A stretch of DNA of 64,000 nt from Dermatemys mawii (GCA_007922305.1 ML677366.1:10223433-10287432), one strand, 5' to 3'. Counted from the stretch's first letter, positions 1 through 13,190 are shown. Program-made: numbers and translations. The notes: generated from the letters alone by a model not told the origin.

Positions 1-1090
1 AAAGTGAATGGAGAATCAGGCCCATAGTTTGTTCTTGTTTCTTTAAAAAGAGAGTTATCTGCTGTACATCAAAAGGCAGACTCACCGCAGCGATCCCTAA
101 TGACCAGGTTCCGGCCTTCTTTCAGGTGTATTGTCAGTAGGTAAGCAAAGGAGCTGGGCAAGCTGCTCAAACAGTCATTTCCTTCCTCAAGAGCCTGTGG
201 CAAGGCAAAGAAGCCAGTCATTAGTTTCATCATCTATCCAGCTCAGTTCACACACAAAAACATGCTTTCTATTTCTGGAGTGACTTGAAACTCACAGGCC
301 TCACTTCCTCTCCTTATACAAGAGGGAATCCTGGTGACACAGGTCTTGGTGCGTGCACATGCACTCTCTCACACACAAACGCCGACTTTCAAAGGCTGTG
401 TTTAAAGTCTGGGTCAGAATTACTTATTTTCTTCATTTCAATCACGGACAGAGCTGGCTGGGAATTTCCAACAAAACAGAGCTTTGTCAGGGAACGCTGA
501 TTCGGCTAATCTGAAATTATTTTCCGGAGACATCTTGAGTCTGATGAACTTTTATCAAATCACAGGCAGAGTTCCAAAAGAAACCTGTCTGGTTTCCTGG
601 CCACCCGTTGAGGACTTGAGGCTTCTAGTGTCCACTGCTTCAAAGCAGCCCAAGTATTTCTTGTCAATTTCAGATAGCAGCTGCCTTGGTCTGGGAGCAT
701 AATTCATTTATTACCCAAATTCTTTTGGAATTTCTAGTCTACGGGAAATTTTTAAATACTGAAAATTCCTGTGAACTAGAAATTCCAAATTTCAGCCAGC
801 TTTAGCAGTAACCATAACACACACACACAATACAAATAATGGTAATCAGATCGTCATACACATGCACAAGAGATAGAAAAGGGGTAATATAAAGGATTGG
901 CCATAAGTGAGAATGACAAATAATACTGTAAATATGCATTGTACGCTGGTTATTTCTATTACGATTTCCAAGTCAGAATAACATAAAATGATGTTCTTTT
1001 CCTGCTTTCTTGCACTTGTTACATTCATCTCCACTCAGATATGTTCATTTCCAACTTTCATAAAGATATCTAATATTTTACAGTCTTTCC
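1..1090. other. Unassigned intronic DNA
   Basis: No MCTP2 exon, repeat or RNA gene was recognised. A short (AC)n run lies at about 819-830. Confidence 0.5.
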
Positions 1091-1094
1091 CAAT

Positions 1095-1185
1095 GTGTTT
1101 CTGCAGCATTTATCACAATGGAGCCCTGATCTTGGTTGGGAACTAGATGTTGCCATAATATAAATCATCATCATCATCCCAGCTA
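1095..1185 (+). repeat. Ancient SINE/L2-like 3' end
   Basis: The stretch reads like the common amniote tail 'CAGCGCCTAGCACAATGGGGCCCTGAT...CTAGGTGCTACCATAATACAAAT', ending in an ATC/ATT microsatellite. Other copies in this window are at 6035, 7745, 19300, 54565 and 59030. Divergence is high, so it is old. Confidence 0.5.
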
Positions 1186-1860
1186 TATCTTCAGCTAAAA
1201 CATCTGATTTATATTGCTATTATGGAGGAAGATAATGGAGTTCAGGATGTTAATGGTAAAAGTCCCAGAGTGGGATCCAAATTTTGCAAATACACACTGC
1301 ACCCATTGAGCAAGTGTGTATGTTAATGTAAGCAGTGTCAGGAATGAGATATATTCTGACATCTGGTGGCGAACTATGGGAATTGCAGTGAGCCTTGCAA
1401 AATAAGTCTGGGGCTGATCAATTTGCATAGACACACCCACTGCGCCTAGCCTGAGCCCACAGCAGCCCACATGGCCACTTCGGCTGATGAGGGAGCCCCA
1501 GTTTCTATGTTATTGGGGCAGGAATGATAAAGTGATGTTACTGTGATTATGTGAATGAAGGACTATGAACATGTACTTGGCCCGTGTTATGATGTAGAGA
1601 CTCGCCATCATCTAGGTAGCACTCACTGGGCAAGGGCCATGCGTTTTCAGAACACTGTGAGATCGAGAGAGGTGGTGGACAAGCACCTATACCTTTTGGT
1701 GAGGGCTCTGTCTTAGGGCCTCCCAGGCCTATTGCACCCTGCCTCTCTCCACTGTGGAATGTTAGAATTGAATTTTGCTTCCATTAGGAGCCTGGTTCCA
1801 GGCTGCTGAGCTGAAAATTGCTTTGGGCTCACTGGTGAACCTGCACTAAGGCTCCCCTAC

Positions 1861-2769
1861 TGTTAGCTGAAATCACTTAAGAGCTAAAGAAATCACTGAG
1901 CACTGTCTTAAGTAGGGGGGCCGGAAAAAAGTGCAGCGTGGCTGGTGCAGCAGAGCAGTCTGCGTGTCGGCTAGCAGGATGGCTAGCGGAGTTGTTGGTG
2001 CTGCGGAGTGGCTGGTGCGGCAGAGCTGTCCGTATGTCAACTAGCAGAGCCGTTGGTGCTGCGGGCAGAGTGACCAGTGCAGCAGAGCTGTCTGTCGACT
2101 AGCGGAGGCGTTGGTGCTGCAGGCAGAGTGACCGGTGCGGCGGAGCTGTCCGTGTGTCGGTTAGCAGAGCAGCTAGCGGATCAACGGGCAGAGCGGTTCA
2201 TGGGACAGCCAGCGGAGCGGAGCAGAGCCGATTGCGGTGAGAGCTGCAGCGGAACCTCACGGAGAGGCGGCGCAGTCGGCCTTGGACCATGTAAGGTGCC
2301 CCGTGCCCTACCCTCCATCTCCACCCAGGCTGGAGGTAAGACTCTGCCAATTGACTTTTGAACTCTGCACGAACCAAGGACAGAGACTCTTGGGCTGTTG
2401 GAGTTTTGGGACTATTGAGTGACTTTTTGGGGTTGTGGAACTCAAGAGCCAAAGGGAAGGCCACGGCCTATTTGCTGGGAGGGGGGCTTCTGGTTCATGA
2501 TTTGGTTTATTAACCTTGTTTGTGGTGTTTCCCCAATATAATGCCACATTGTTTCTCCCTGTTATTAAAAGGCTTTGGTACACTCAGACTCTGTGCTTGC
2601 GAGAGGGGAAGTATTGTCTCTTACAGACGCCCAGAGGGGTGGTATATGGTTGTCCCAGGTCACTGGGTGGGGGCTCGAGCCGGTTTTTGTATTGTGCTAT
2701 TGGAATGGAACCCCTGGATACTGAACCCGGCCCTTGTTGCTGCCAACTCTGATGGGCAGAAGGGTTACA
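1861..2769 (+). mobile_element. LTR-like repeat (possible solo LTR), turtle type
   Basis: The block starts TGTTAGCTGAAATCACTT and ends GAAGGGTTACA, giving the TG...CA form of a retroelement LTR. It holds a GC-rich, internally repeated 5' half, a possible polyadenylation signal ATTAAA at 2564-2569, and a TC-rich 3' part. I recognise the tail (GGGCTCGAGCCGG, CTGAACCCGGCCC) as a high-copy sequence of turtle genomes. No matching short duplication was found at the two ends, so the 5' boundary is uncertain. No retroviral gene is attached. Confidence 0.5.
1940..2200 (+). repeat. Four degenerate ~60-bp tandem units inside the LTR-like block
   Basis: Units begin near 1940, 2010, 2072 and 2130 with GGCTGGTGCAGCAGAGC or variants (GACCGGTGCGGCGGAGC), continue through a GTGTCGGCTAGCAGAG-like stretch, and mostly end GGTGCTGCGGGCAGAGT. 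Unit length drifts from about 58 to 70 bp. They resemble the variable-number repeats found in some LTR U3 regions. Confidence 0.65.
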
Positions 2770-3899
2770 TTAACAATGCCTTTTTAACATGGCCACCATG
2801 TGTCAGAACCCAGTTTGCTTTAGACTGCCTGGAGGATGATGAAAGGTGAACTGAACAGTAAAAGCTTGAGCCCATATAAACATTGTTATAGCTCTACCCC
2901 CATAGTCAAACAACATCCCTCAGTCCCAAAATCCACTCCAAGTTTTTCCTATGTCTTCCAAGTAGTTGAATACATACCCTGGTGCTTTTTGCAGCATGTT
3001 TCTCCAAATTAAACCATTTAAAAAAAAACAGATTTTTCTCTAAGCATTACAATTGGAAGGCTCTTTTGTATCCAACCCTTTCTTTTGAAAGATATTTGAA
3101 ACATGTGGCAGCTTGTATGTGAAACCTCATTTGAAAATGGTGGTGTTCTCTAGAGTACCTCAGTTCTTTTGACATGTGATTCTCTCACACCATTGCCCCC
3201 GCACCCACACACCAAGCAAAACAAAACAAAATATTTTAAGGAAGTTGAAGATTCAGGTGTGTAGCCAATTCCCTGCATCTATAAGGAGCTGAACCCAAAC
3301 CTAAATTTAACCCCTGTTATCCCAGACAGTCTGCTCGGGATTCAAAACATTTCAAACATAAACTTACATTTTGTTCATCAAAAAGTTGAGAAGACATTGA
3401 AGAGTCCAGATCTATCCCTTCACATGGATGCTGTTAAAAATAAAATTTAAAAAGATCATCAAATAAGCAAAAGAAATATTGGGATTCCCCTCACCTACCA
3501 CAACAAATATTCTCAGGTCTTAATACTCCATGCTATATGTATCAAACATATAGATGCCCTTAAAACTAAATAGCTCTCTGTCTTTTCAGGTGTGGGAGGG
3601 GACAGGCAGTAAACCAAAAATCTAAACCACTATGCATGCTTCAATGTAGCCTTAAAAACAGGTTGACAAATTAGTGCTTCTGCGGAAGTGTCTGTAAAAT
3701 AAATCTTCATTGGCATGTAGCCAGGGTTTGGAAAGGTGAACCAATTTCAAGTGTGAGATTCACAGTACAGATATCCTTCGCCACAAAGCATTCATTTTGG
3801 GCCTATGGGTGCCAGGAGGAGATAAAGGCACTCAAACACTTGAAAGACACCCCCCACCCCCGTGTACTGCTCTTCCATTTTACCACGAACTCTGCTTAT

Positions 3900-4150
3900 A
3901 AGGCCTCATCTACACATAAAAGTTGTACTACTTTAGCTATAATGGTATAAAGTGGTACATCCCTTCTAATATGAACCCAGTTATGCCGGTGTAAATGTAT
4001 TTTAATAAACGCTTATTCTCAAGTAGGGAGGAGTATAATCTACGCTAATACAAGACACATTTACACTGGTATAACTGTTCACACTAGCAGTTGCATCAGA
4101 ATAACTATAATTGACAGACTTGCATTGGCACGAGCTGTGCATGGATCAGC
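3900..4150 (+). mobile_element. Old MITE-like copy (TCTACAC-ended family)
   Basis: It starts GGCCTCATCTACACATAAAAGTTGTAC and has the low-GC 'GCTATAATGGTATAAAGTGG ... TTATGCCGGTGTAAATG' texture typical of reptile MITEs whose ends read TCTACAC/GTGTAGA. The right end and any target duplication are not clear. Confidence 0.4.
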
Positions 4151-4249
4151 CTAACACAACCATAAGGCAAACATATTACATGGTATGTTGCTATCTTCAC
4201 TCTCTGGGGGCTGGTCCACCCAGAAAAGAAGAGCCTTCTAGTTCTTCCA

Positions 4250-4335
4250 GCTATTGGAATTAGCCTTTTTGCTCAAATGGCAGAGGCCCATGCTTTCAGT
4301 GATGACGATTCCTGGTTCGAACCCTGCTGATAACC
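4250..4335 (+). repeat. tRNA-derived SINE-like fragment
   Basis: An A-box-like TGCTCAAATGGCAGAGG is followed about 40 bases later by a good B box GGTTCGAACCC, the arrangement of an internal RNA polymerase III promoter. The acceptor stem does not pair and anticodon-arm pairing is poor, so this is a tRNA-derived SINE head or relic rather than a working tRNA. Confidence 0.5.
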
Positions 4336-5029
4336 GAGGGGGGGAGGGAGTGGCTAAAGACTGAGGAATTGTTGCACTTCCACAAATTTAGTGAATGATC
4401 ACTCTGCATTCCAACACTGTGCTAGTGATGCTATACTTGTGGATGACAAGACATTTTTTTTGTCACAGTCCCAGTTCCAGGTGCTTTAATAAAGAGGAGG
4501 AGCAACAGCATACTAGAGATAAGGGGTAGGGAAATGACACCTCAGGTTGAAATTTCTAATTCACCTTCTCAATCCAAAGGCATAGATTTTTTAATGGGGA
4601 AATCTTTGTAATATCTCACTGTGTATTTTAGTTTGGAGATCGCTAAGTTTGGGGCAGGGGAAAGAAGAAATCAAACTCAAATCTTGAAGATTCAAATAAC
4701 GCCACTATTTAAAGTTTACAGCTTCAGACTTGGCATGTGATGTACACAACTCTTCATGAGGGAAACATGTTTTACCAAGTTAAAAAAGATTGAATGAGAG
4801 AAAGTTTGTCAAGGAGATGGGGAGAAAAAAGAAAACACGTTCTGTGCCATTTTCTATAATAATTGGACAAAATGCCATCTGGCCCTTCTGTGCCTATGGG
4901 AAAGAGGTGGCACGGGGTGGGGGGAAGGCCAGGGTGCAATTTCTGCAGCCAAAGCTCGACTCTTCCAAACCCGAGAGTTTGCATCCTCAGGGGTTTAATG
5001 GGTAAGTCAACCCTGCACAAATCTTACGA

Positions 5030-5415
5030 CCGCATGTACAGAATTTACCTGTGCTTGGGGTGTGCAGGGTATAAATAGCACCTTAGAGTACGTACCTTAC
5101 ACAGCTCTACACACACCCAGGCAGAGCCTCCCCCCGTCCACACTGCTGTTTTTAGCAGCGTAGCATCCCACTGCCGCCAGAACCTTTCCCAGTCTCTGGC
5201 AGCGGGGAAAGCCTCTGGCAGGGTGTAGGCAGAGGGAAGAGGTGCTGGCAGCCCCCTGCTTATGGACCCTCTCCCTGCTGCTTCCTCCCTGCCAGAGACT
5301 TTCCCAGCGGCCACATGTAGCTGCACATTGCAATGTGGATGCAGCCTGCTTTCACTGAGGGAGACATGTACCTTACATGCGATTGCCAGTGGTGTGCAGT
5401 GTAGACACACCTTAT
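5030..5415 (-). mobile_element. GC-rich MITE-like repeat
   Basis: One end reads GTGTAGACACACCTT (reverse AAGGTGTGTCTACAC), a TCTACAC-type terminus shared with several elements here. The interior has repeated CTCTGGCAG(C/G)G and GCCAGAGACTTTCCCAGC in both orientations. Open frames within it (up to 196 codons) are low-complexity and not gene-like. Confidence 0.4.
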
Positions 5416-5426
5416 GAGTGTCCCAT

Positions 5427-5640
5427 GCAGGGGCGCTGGAATGGGGGAGGGGAGGGAGCGGGGGCGGTAGGCAGAGGGCCACGACCCCATCGCTTTTTAC
5501 CAGCCATAAGGGTGAGTGATGGGGAGTGGGAGCAGGACCTTGGGGGAAAAGACAGTGCAGAGGAAGGGGGTTCAGGAGAAGGGCCTCAGGGGAAGGCGGG
5601 GTATGGGGCAGGGCCTTGCAGGAAAGGGACAGCATGACGG
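5427..5640 (+). repeat. G-rich fragment of a CAG-ended hAT-like repeat
   Basis: It begins GCAGGGGCGCTGGAATGGGGG, like the start of known turtle hAT-derived repeats, then becomes a purine-rich low-complexity tract. No matching right end was found. Confidence 0.35.
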
Positions 5641-6034
5641 AGGGGCCTTAGTTCAGGCACCAGTGGGCCCCGTACACACATTTTTAGCAGGCTTCCGCTG
5701 TTTCTGACTCCATGCATTGAGCCATGGATAGGCTATCTATCTGTAGGGGTAAAAGTGGACGTCTGGGGCAGGACACTTCTGATAACACTATGGCCACTGG
5801 TACAGGTCCCTGCTCAGATTTCCTCTACGCTTAGGAGGCATAACATGAGAGGGTAGCTGTGCTGGTTTCACACAGGATGATCATATTGGTCAGAATTTCA
5901 GTATAGAATAATGCTAAGAAGGATGATATCTCTCTCCCAAACACACACGGACACAGAATTCTCTTAAACACACACACACCAGAAATCAGTTTTCAAGTGC
6001 TCTCATCATTTTTTATTATTTGCATGTTGATGGA

Positions 6035-6160
6035 ACATAGAGGCACGATCAGGGCCGTGTTGTGTTAAGCACTATACAAACATAACAAAAATACTAGCTC
6101 CTGCCCCAGGCACCTTTCAGTCATAGGTACACTGAATAAATGCAAATGTATTTATACTTC
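6035..6160 (-). repeat. Ancient SINE/L2-like 3' end, antisense
   Basis: The plus strand reads as the reverse of the common amniote tail: CGATCAGGGCCGTGTTGTG, then AGCACTATACAAACATAACAAAAA, then CTCCTGCCCCAGGCACC. It is a diverged copy of the same family as 1095-1185. Confidence 0.55.
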
Positions 6161-7269
6161 AAAACTTAATCACTGTTTTTTTTCTTTATTAATTTTCAAA
6201 AAATAAATTGCATTTAAAAAACTACATTCATGCCCCATTACAACAGACATTTTATGTGTATGACAAGCAGGAAATTTAAAGTTATGGTTCCCACAGCAAT
6301 CATAACTTGGCCACAATGCACATACATAGTAAACTCAGCAAAATTATCATCAGATAATGCAACAGAAGAGACCCCCTGCATGAAAGACCTGAGTTACAGT
6401 TGCTTGGGGACCTTTAACTTGGAATTTCCTGACTAGTGTGCATAAAATCTCAACTGTGTTGCATTAAACAGAGTATTTCTGTCGGGTACCATCAGCTGTA
6501 TTGATAATAGTCTGGCTCTACATCTTTGTTTTAAACTGCATAAATGGAAGATCAAAGAATATTGCAGAAAAGTGAAATGAAAAATATTTGTCTCTTTGCT
6601 ACCCGCATGCCATTTATGATGAACCATTTACCCCAAAATTATTAGTTCAACCTTTATTTTGTCGTTGTACATTTTGAATGCTCTCTTCGGAACAAAGTTA
6701 TAGTTTTCAGATCATGAAGCTAATTATATTTTTATTTCCATACAGTCCTATTATTCTAGTAAATTTAATTTCACTAGACTCTTCAATATGCAAGCCTGCA
6801 AACATGGCGTTGACTCCTTGGTGTTATACAACAACAATGCAGCTAAATTAGTTTTTGCAATTAAATTTGAGCAACATAAATATTTAGTCTTTTTTTCAAA
6901 ATGGATTTTTATTATATATAAAGAGGTGAACAGAAATGGGGGAAAAAATCATGAAAATTTTCATGTTTTGTTTATATTTTGGTCCAAATTGTTTTGGTCA
7001 GAATGTCCCACAACAGTAGATATGCAAAGCCTGATTCTGACCTAATCAACATTGAAGCCGGGGCAACTTCTTTGCACTGAGTGGAGTTACACTGGGGTAA
7101 GAGAGACTCGAATTCACAGTATGGAGAATGCATTGTTTTTTTTAAAAGATTTAAACTGAAAGTGCAAAATGAGAAGAGACAAATACGGAGCCAAATCCAG
7201 ATCAGGGAAAACTTCTGTTAAAGCAGGTGCTCAGGGTCACAAGGAATCAAGGCGAATTTTGCCCAAACC

Positions 7270-7600
7270 ATGTTTGCAGAATTTGACCTCCCAGGTCCTC
7301 AGATGGGCGGGGGAGGGCAAAGGGGACAATTGTACAGGGGCCTGGACAATTTGAAAGGGTCCGGGGGCCCCGGCCCTTTAAATCACCTGAGCAGGCCACA
7401 GAACTCCTAGGCACGTGCATGGTGGTACTTGAAGGGGCGAAGGCAGCCAGGCGGGCATATGGAAGCTCTAGCATGGCCAGGGTTTCCATGCCCAGCAACA
7501 GAGCTGGCAGCAGCCTGGGCACCAGCAAGACAGCTGGCAGCAGCTCAGGCCCATTGTCTGTTCTCCCCTGGAGCCTGGAATACCTGCCTGTGACCTCCTA
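7270..7600 (-). mobile_element. MITE-like GC-rich repeat with GGCCCTTTAAAT motif
   Basis: GGTCCGGGGGCCCCGGCCCTTTAAATCACC at about 7358-7387 resembles the repeated TTTAAAGGGCC core of the element at 31238-31823. The rest is GC-rich and low in information. The boundaries are approximate. Confidence 0.4.
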
Positions 7601-7744
7601 TATTTGAACCGTAAAATCAGCATCATTCACATAGCTAATATTTCTTGGTCATTCACCTTGTAAACAACAATATAAAGCTCTGTCCAATTCCTGTTCAAAG
7701 GTAAGAAGAGATTTTCCCTCTATCATTTGTATTCTGGTAGTATA

Positions 7745-7865
7745 CAGAAGCCCTAATCAGGATGCAAGTCCTATTGTGCTTGTTGCTGTACAAACACACA
7801 GCAAGACAGTCCCTATCACCAAAGAACTTACATCTATTTAAAAGGGTAAGACATAACACAGACAC
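7745..7865 (-). repeat. Ancient SINE/L2-like 3' end, antisense
   Basis: AGAAGCCCTAATCAGGATG, then CTGTACAAACACACAGCAAGACAGTCCCTATC, then AAGAACTTACATCT is the reverse of the common amniote tail family seen at 1095 and 6035. It is well diverged. Confidence 0.55.
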
Positions 7866-8527
7866 ACACTACCAGATAGTGATGATAGATGGCTAGCCCC
7901 CAAGCAAAAGAAAATTCACACTGAAGAATCATCCATTCTCCCCCAAATATCACCTCTCTGGCAACACGTCAGTTTTCAAAAGCCCCAGAGAAAAGAGGAG
8001 CCTTGCAAGATCTGAAGGTCACCAAGACAGGGGAGCAAATTCCAATGCAGAGGGGTTCTCAGAGAATGCTTTTCTAGCAGCTCCCTTTCTGAACACAGTA
8101 AAAGATACATAATTTTATAGACTGGGTGACTTTTTTTTTTTCAGCTACTCTGAAATGCCTGAATGATTAAAAAGAGTGATACCAAAGAAAGGTTAAATTT
8201 GTCTGCAGTTGATCTTAATATAAATATTATTGGGGATTGTGTGTTCTGAATACCCAGCACCGGAGTTTAGAGCAGTGGCTAATCTTTGACTGTGGTTTCA
8301 CATGACGTTATACATTCAAATTCTATACCACACAGGACTCGGGATGTAGCAGGACATGTGTTGACTGAAGTAAAATAAGAAAATGGATAGCTACACACCA
8401 CAGCCAAGCACTTTAGAAAAAAATAAGTGGCTGGTTCAGAAGGTCTGACTTCCTTCAGACTCCTCTGGTTCTGTGATCAGTGAAATGAAGCTCTATGGTT
8501 ACAAAAGAATGTTGAAAACTTTTAGAG

Positions 8528-9240
8528 CAGGGATGGAGCCTATGGCCCGTGTGCTGGATCTGGCCCTTTGTTTAATTTCATCCAGTTCACAGAGCAGGGA
8601 TGGGAGCTCGCCCCACTTTGCCCAGTGCTCCAGCCAGGGAGCAGGGTCAAAGCAAGTCCCCGCACGCCCTGACCCCATTCCCCAGCAGGAGCACCAGTAA
8701 GGGGGATGGGAGCAGGTGGGGGCACCCATTTTTCCAGGGCTTCCCAATTAGCTGGGGCTCCTAAGCATGCTCCCTTGACCCAGTGGCTAATCTGCCACTG
8801 GGAGGAAGATCGGTGGGCGAACACGAGGACGGCCCAGCAGCGACAGAGGAATGCTCAAAAAAGGTAGGCCTGCTGCTTGGGGAGCCAGGCCCATTGTGGG
8901 GTGGTGGGACGGGAACTGTTACCACTGGAGAGCGGCATCTCTTCTCAAAGCTGGGTGAGCACCAAGGGCCCCGGGGAGCCACTTCCCACAGTGTCCATCG
9001 CCCCCCACAAGGCTGGCTGGAGGGGATGAGTGGGAGGCAGGCCCAAACCCTCCTGCTCCCTCAACAACCCTCCCCGTCATTTCCCGCCCACCGAAGTCGG
9101 GACCAACTGAAGTGCCCTGTCCTGGCTAAACCACTGTGCCACCCACCTCAAAACAGGGAGAGGACAGCTCCTCTCAGTCCAGTTCTGGGGAGGAATCTTC
9201 CCCCACGCTCTCAGGGATCCTGCACTCAGTTCTGGACCCC
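8528..9240 (+). mobile_element. GC-rich hAT-like repeat block
   Basis: The left edge, CAGGGATGGAGCCTATGGCCCGTGTGCTGGATCTGGCCC, resembles the start of the element at 34344 (CAGGGGTGGGCAAACT...GGCCCG). The interior is GC-rich and encodes only proline/glycine-rich low-complexity frames, including one of 176 codons. No right terminus or target duplication was found, so more than one repeat may be present. Confidence 0.35.
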
Positions 9241-9310
9241 CCAGAAATATGCTGACAAATTCAGAGAAGACCACACAACAGCATTAGGGGATGGTAGGGC
9301 TGATTTATGG

Positions 9311-12300
9311 TGAGAACCGCATCACAGCATCTGATCCAAAGACCGGGGTAGTCAAAGGCATTAGCTTGGATCAGATCTTTGCTTTCTATTTGTGGGTGGC
9401 TAATGGTTTTTTAAACTGGCACTGCTAAAGTTAGTACAAGCTAAAGTTATGTTTTAGGAGGATACTATTATTTGATTGTACTACTTTAAATAATGAATGA
9501 CAAGGCACAATATGATAATAAAATTAATAATGATAATTATTCCAGCCAGGACAGATTAGGCATTTTAGAACTTACTATTCAGTTATAACAGTAAATATAT
9601 CCCTCATGTATATCAGCTTAAGTCATTACAACTTTATAGTGCAATTATAAAATGCCTCGGTTATACCATTTCCCCAACTTTTCTAATGTAAACCAACCCT
9701 AAATTGTGATATCTACATCAGGGAAAATCAGGGATTTTGTCACCATTTGGGATTCTGGGACTGGATGTCTCTGCTAGAATGAACAGCAGTGAAACAGCTA
9801 ACAATATAGCTATTTACAATAAATGGGGTAGTTCACACCTCTCCAAGCTATCGTTTAACAGACAGATTTCAGGAACACAACACTGCATTGGTTTGGTATT
9901 GGTCTTACACTTGGAAACTTATCTCTGCACTCATAAGGGACAGAGTTTTGTTTGTTTGCTTTAAATTGAAAGCTTATGTTTTGGAGAACACTTCTGTGGC
10001 CTGGGTTGGATTCTGTAACTGCAGAACATTTAGCGCCCTGGCAATGGACTTGGAATAGCCACAATGTCAGCTACAATGATTTTTAATTGCAAGCATGACA
10101 ACCATCTGGATAGGGTCTAAACCACATTCTAGACTAAACCCCTAACTAGACTAGGTCCCTACGAAGGCTAGAGCAGCAAACCAAATTCACTCCAGGGTAC
10201 AATGGGATGGCAGCAAAGCCCCAAGAGTGGGAAATACCAGAAAGGGGCAAGTGGGATGGCAAGAGGAACAGCTTTTTCTGTAGATGAATCCCTCCTGGCA
10301 TACAGGAGACTTGAGGGTGAGGGTTCGTGGAGGTGTGTTTTATACTTTCTGCATCAGCTTGTGTGATTATGGCCCCCCAGTTTTGAAACATGAGCCACTA
10401 CACTAACTGGCTCAAATGAGATTGGAGGCACCCATTTAGCAAGACACAGGTATGCCCCTGGTTTCTTCGCTCTATTTGAAGCTCACTGTAGACAGCAAAT
10501 ATCACTTTGGCTCAAAAGAAAGCAGAGCATAAACGGTGCAGGCGGACAGCAATGGAACAGGTCAGTAAGTAGTACTAATGACACATTTTGTAAAGACACA
10601 CATATGGCTATAAAATGCTTCCCTGGTGTCTATACAGTGGCTGGCCAAATTAATGGATTTGGACATGTACAAGAAAATGGGACTATTCAGTACCTCATCC
10701 ATAAAGAGGTGGTCAAGAGCAGCAAGGTCTTGTGAGGAGGGGAGGAGTTTCCAGTCCTGCTACCAAAATGGGCAGGCAGTTCAGCAATGACAGCATGGAA
10801 AGGTACTGCATCAAGGCAGTAGGGTGCGATGGAGAGCATCAGAACTGTTTGGGGGTCATCCTTACCAGAAACAGCAGCTTAGATATCCCAGTTAAGGGAC
10901 AGTGCAGATGATGGAACCAGGTTAGAGACTTCTAGGCCCCAGTTTTTGGGTCCAGGGAAATGGTGTCTGGGGTAGGACTGGGAGGTGGGAGGAAGATGGC
11001 TGCATGTTATCTTTGGACCCTGTTGAGACTTAAGGCTGTTGCGGAGGAGTCAGTCTGGTCCCCAGCATAAGCATGAGCTGCTCTAAGTTAGACTGGCAGG
11101 TATTGTCCCCTAAGGCATCACTACACCAGCAAAGGATCAGCCAAAAGGCAGCTACTCTCCTCAGACATGTCCTTGATATTGGAGTGCTAGGAGGTGATGT
11201 TGCAGAGACCAAAGCAAGAGTCCTCAGCTGCCCAGTTAGGTCAGCTTTACAGCCACTTTGTACTGCTATGGTGGTACAAGAGAACCCCAGTGGGGGCCAA
11301 GCTCTGGACCAACATGTACACTGCCTGAAATTAAGATGTAACAAGGACACTTTGGAGGGAGAAAAGGAGAGCTGAGAATTGTTTCATGCAATGGCAAGTA
11401 GGGAGTCAGAAAAGGTATCCTGAAGTCAGTGTGAGGTTGTCCAGGGAATAGTACTTCCTGATCTCTAAACATAGATAAACTGTACAAATTAAATGAGTTG
11501 CAGTAAGAAACCAGAACGGGTGAGGATTCAGAGGGGAGAAAGGGAAAAGGCGTGTTTGACTTTGTGAATAGACCCCATTGCAACAATTCCACCTTTATAA
11601 CAAACCTAAAAGAACTCTGCAGTGTTGGGTGAGGTTTAGGAATTTACTTAATAAATTGTACTCTAAAGCAGTTGATTATAAATATATAACTCCCTGTTCT
11701 CACCTGCAGACACACAATTGCACCTCCACCTTTACAAATACCACAATGGCAGCAATTAAATTCTCAGTATGAAATAAAAAACGTTTGACTTGTTCAGATA
11801 CAATATTTGCTTTTTTTTTTTTTTTTTTTTTAATAGAACCACTTCCTTCTATTGTGTTTGTTTTTAAAAACTTGTGTTGACAGTTGCTGCCCCTACCTAC
11901 CTTCTCAAAATTAAATTTTAAAATAAAAAAGTCAACTGTACTTTTTTAACAATTATTATTCCATCTCTACCATACTGGGACTACATGCAAAACCCTTGTC
12001 TTCTTTCCTCCCCAGCAACCACAGTGGAGGCTAAGTTCTGCTCTCAAAGCTATAGCATTTATCAGAGGGCAGCTTTTGGAATCAGCTATACAACTGTGCC
12101 CAAGCTACAATTGTGAAGTAACTGGTCAGAGCTCAATAGTAAAGTTCCATTACCATTAATGTTGTGTATGGTTAAGCAAGCATCTTAACCTACATTTTTT
12201 AAATATCTTTTTTTTAAAAAAAACCTCTCTGTATTGGTTATAAAAAGAAGCCCAAATTCAGGAGTGCAATTCATAGCTTAAACATTGAACTGAGCACTGT

Positions 12301-13190
12301 TTCCATTGTCAAGGGCAGGGGGGAATCCTCCCTCCATGATACATAGAGACCATGGAGCCACTTCATGGCCAGCACTCAGCGGTACTGTTGTGCAAGGGTA
12401 CAACAGCCGCTGTCGCCTCAGCTCCTTCCTTCTGTAAGTGGGAGATGGAGGGGACCTGCATAACAGCAAAGCTTCCGGCCCCACCTCCAGCTTTTTTGGC
12501 ACACAGCGACTGCTGGGTTCCACACAGGGGGGAGTGTGAAAATCTACCCGAGAGTCATCACACACAGAGCCAGCTGCATTTAGTCAGTTGCCACAGAAGC
12601 CACAGCTACCACAGAAGTGAGGGGCAGGATTTGCCTTACAAATGAATTTTAAAAAGCCCCTCTTTTTAAATAAGATGCAAAATTGTCATTTCATGCCCAA
12701 TTCTCCCCTTCTCTGGTTTCCTACAAGTTCCCAAGTAACATTTGCTTCCATCACTCATCTACATGCGAAAAGAAGCAATCAGATAATGGCATATTTTAGG
12801 GTTCCTCTATGTTCTTGGGTTTAGGACAGGAAATATTTTTATTTCTACACAATTTGCCTTAAGTACACAGTCTGCCCTGCCTTCCTCTTTACTCTTATCT
12901 CCTGTGCCTAATTTTCTCTAACTGAATCTCTTTGTCTTATCTGACCTTCACAGACTCTGGCTCACACCCCGATTTAAATACAAGTGAGCAGGGTCACTAT
13001 TCGGTGGCAGTCCCTCATTGAGAGAGCTGACCAAAGGATAACAATTCTGTTTTGAAGCAACGTAGAGGTTTCAAAACAAAACAAAATCTCCTTCTGTGTT
13101 GGAACTAAAACAAATCTTTTGAATGTTTTCATGAAAATGGAATTGCGTTGATCCATTTTTGGATCACAACCTGAGCTTTTCAATTCTGGA
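9311..13190. other. Intronic DNA with no recognised gene
   Basis: Mixed AT-rich DNA. All open frames are below 110 codons, overlap on both strands and lack recognisable domains. The only distinct local feature is the T-run at 11811-11831. Nothing else could be assigned. Confidence 0.6.
11811..11831. repeat. (T)21 homopolymer
   Basis: Twenty-one consecutive T residues. It could be the poly-A tail of a minus-strand retroinsertion, but no SINE or cDNA was recognised next to it. Confidence 0.85.

Noticed and set aside
4250..4335. Functional tRNA gene
   Set aside because: A and B boxes are visible, but the acceptor stem does not pair and there is no T-run terminator at the right place; treated as a SINE relic.
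5045..5635. 196-codon open frame on the minus strand
   Set aside because: Low-complexity proline/leucine-rich product from a GC-rich MITE-like repeat; no domain or splice context.
8783..9313. 176-codon open frame on the plus strand
   Set aside because: It lies in a GC-rich repeat block, is rich in G/P/S with no recognisable domain, and overlaps frames on the other strand.
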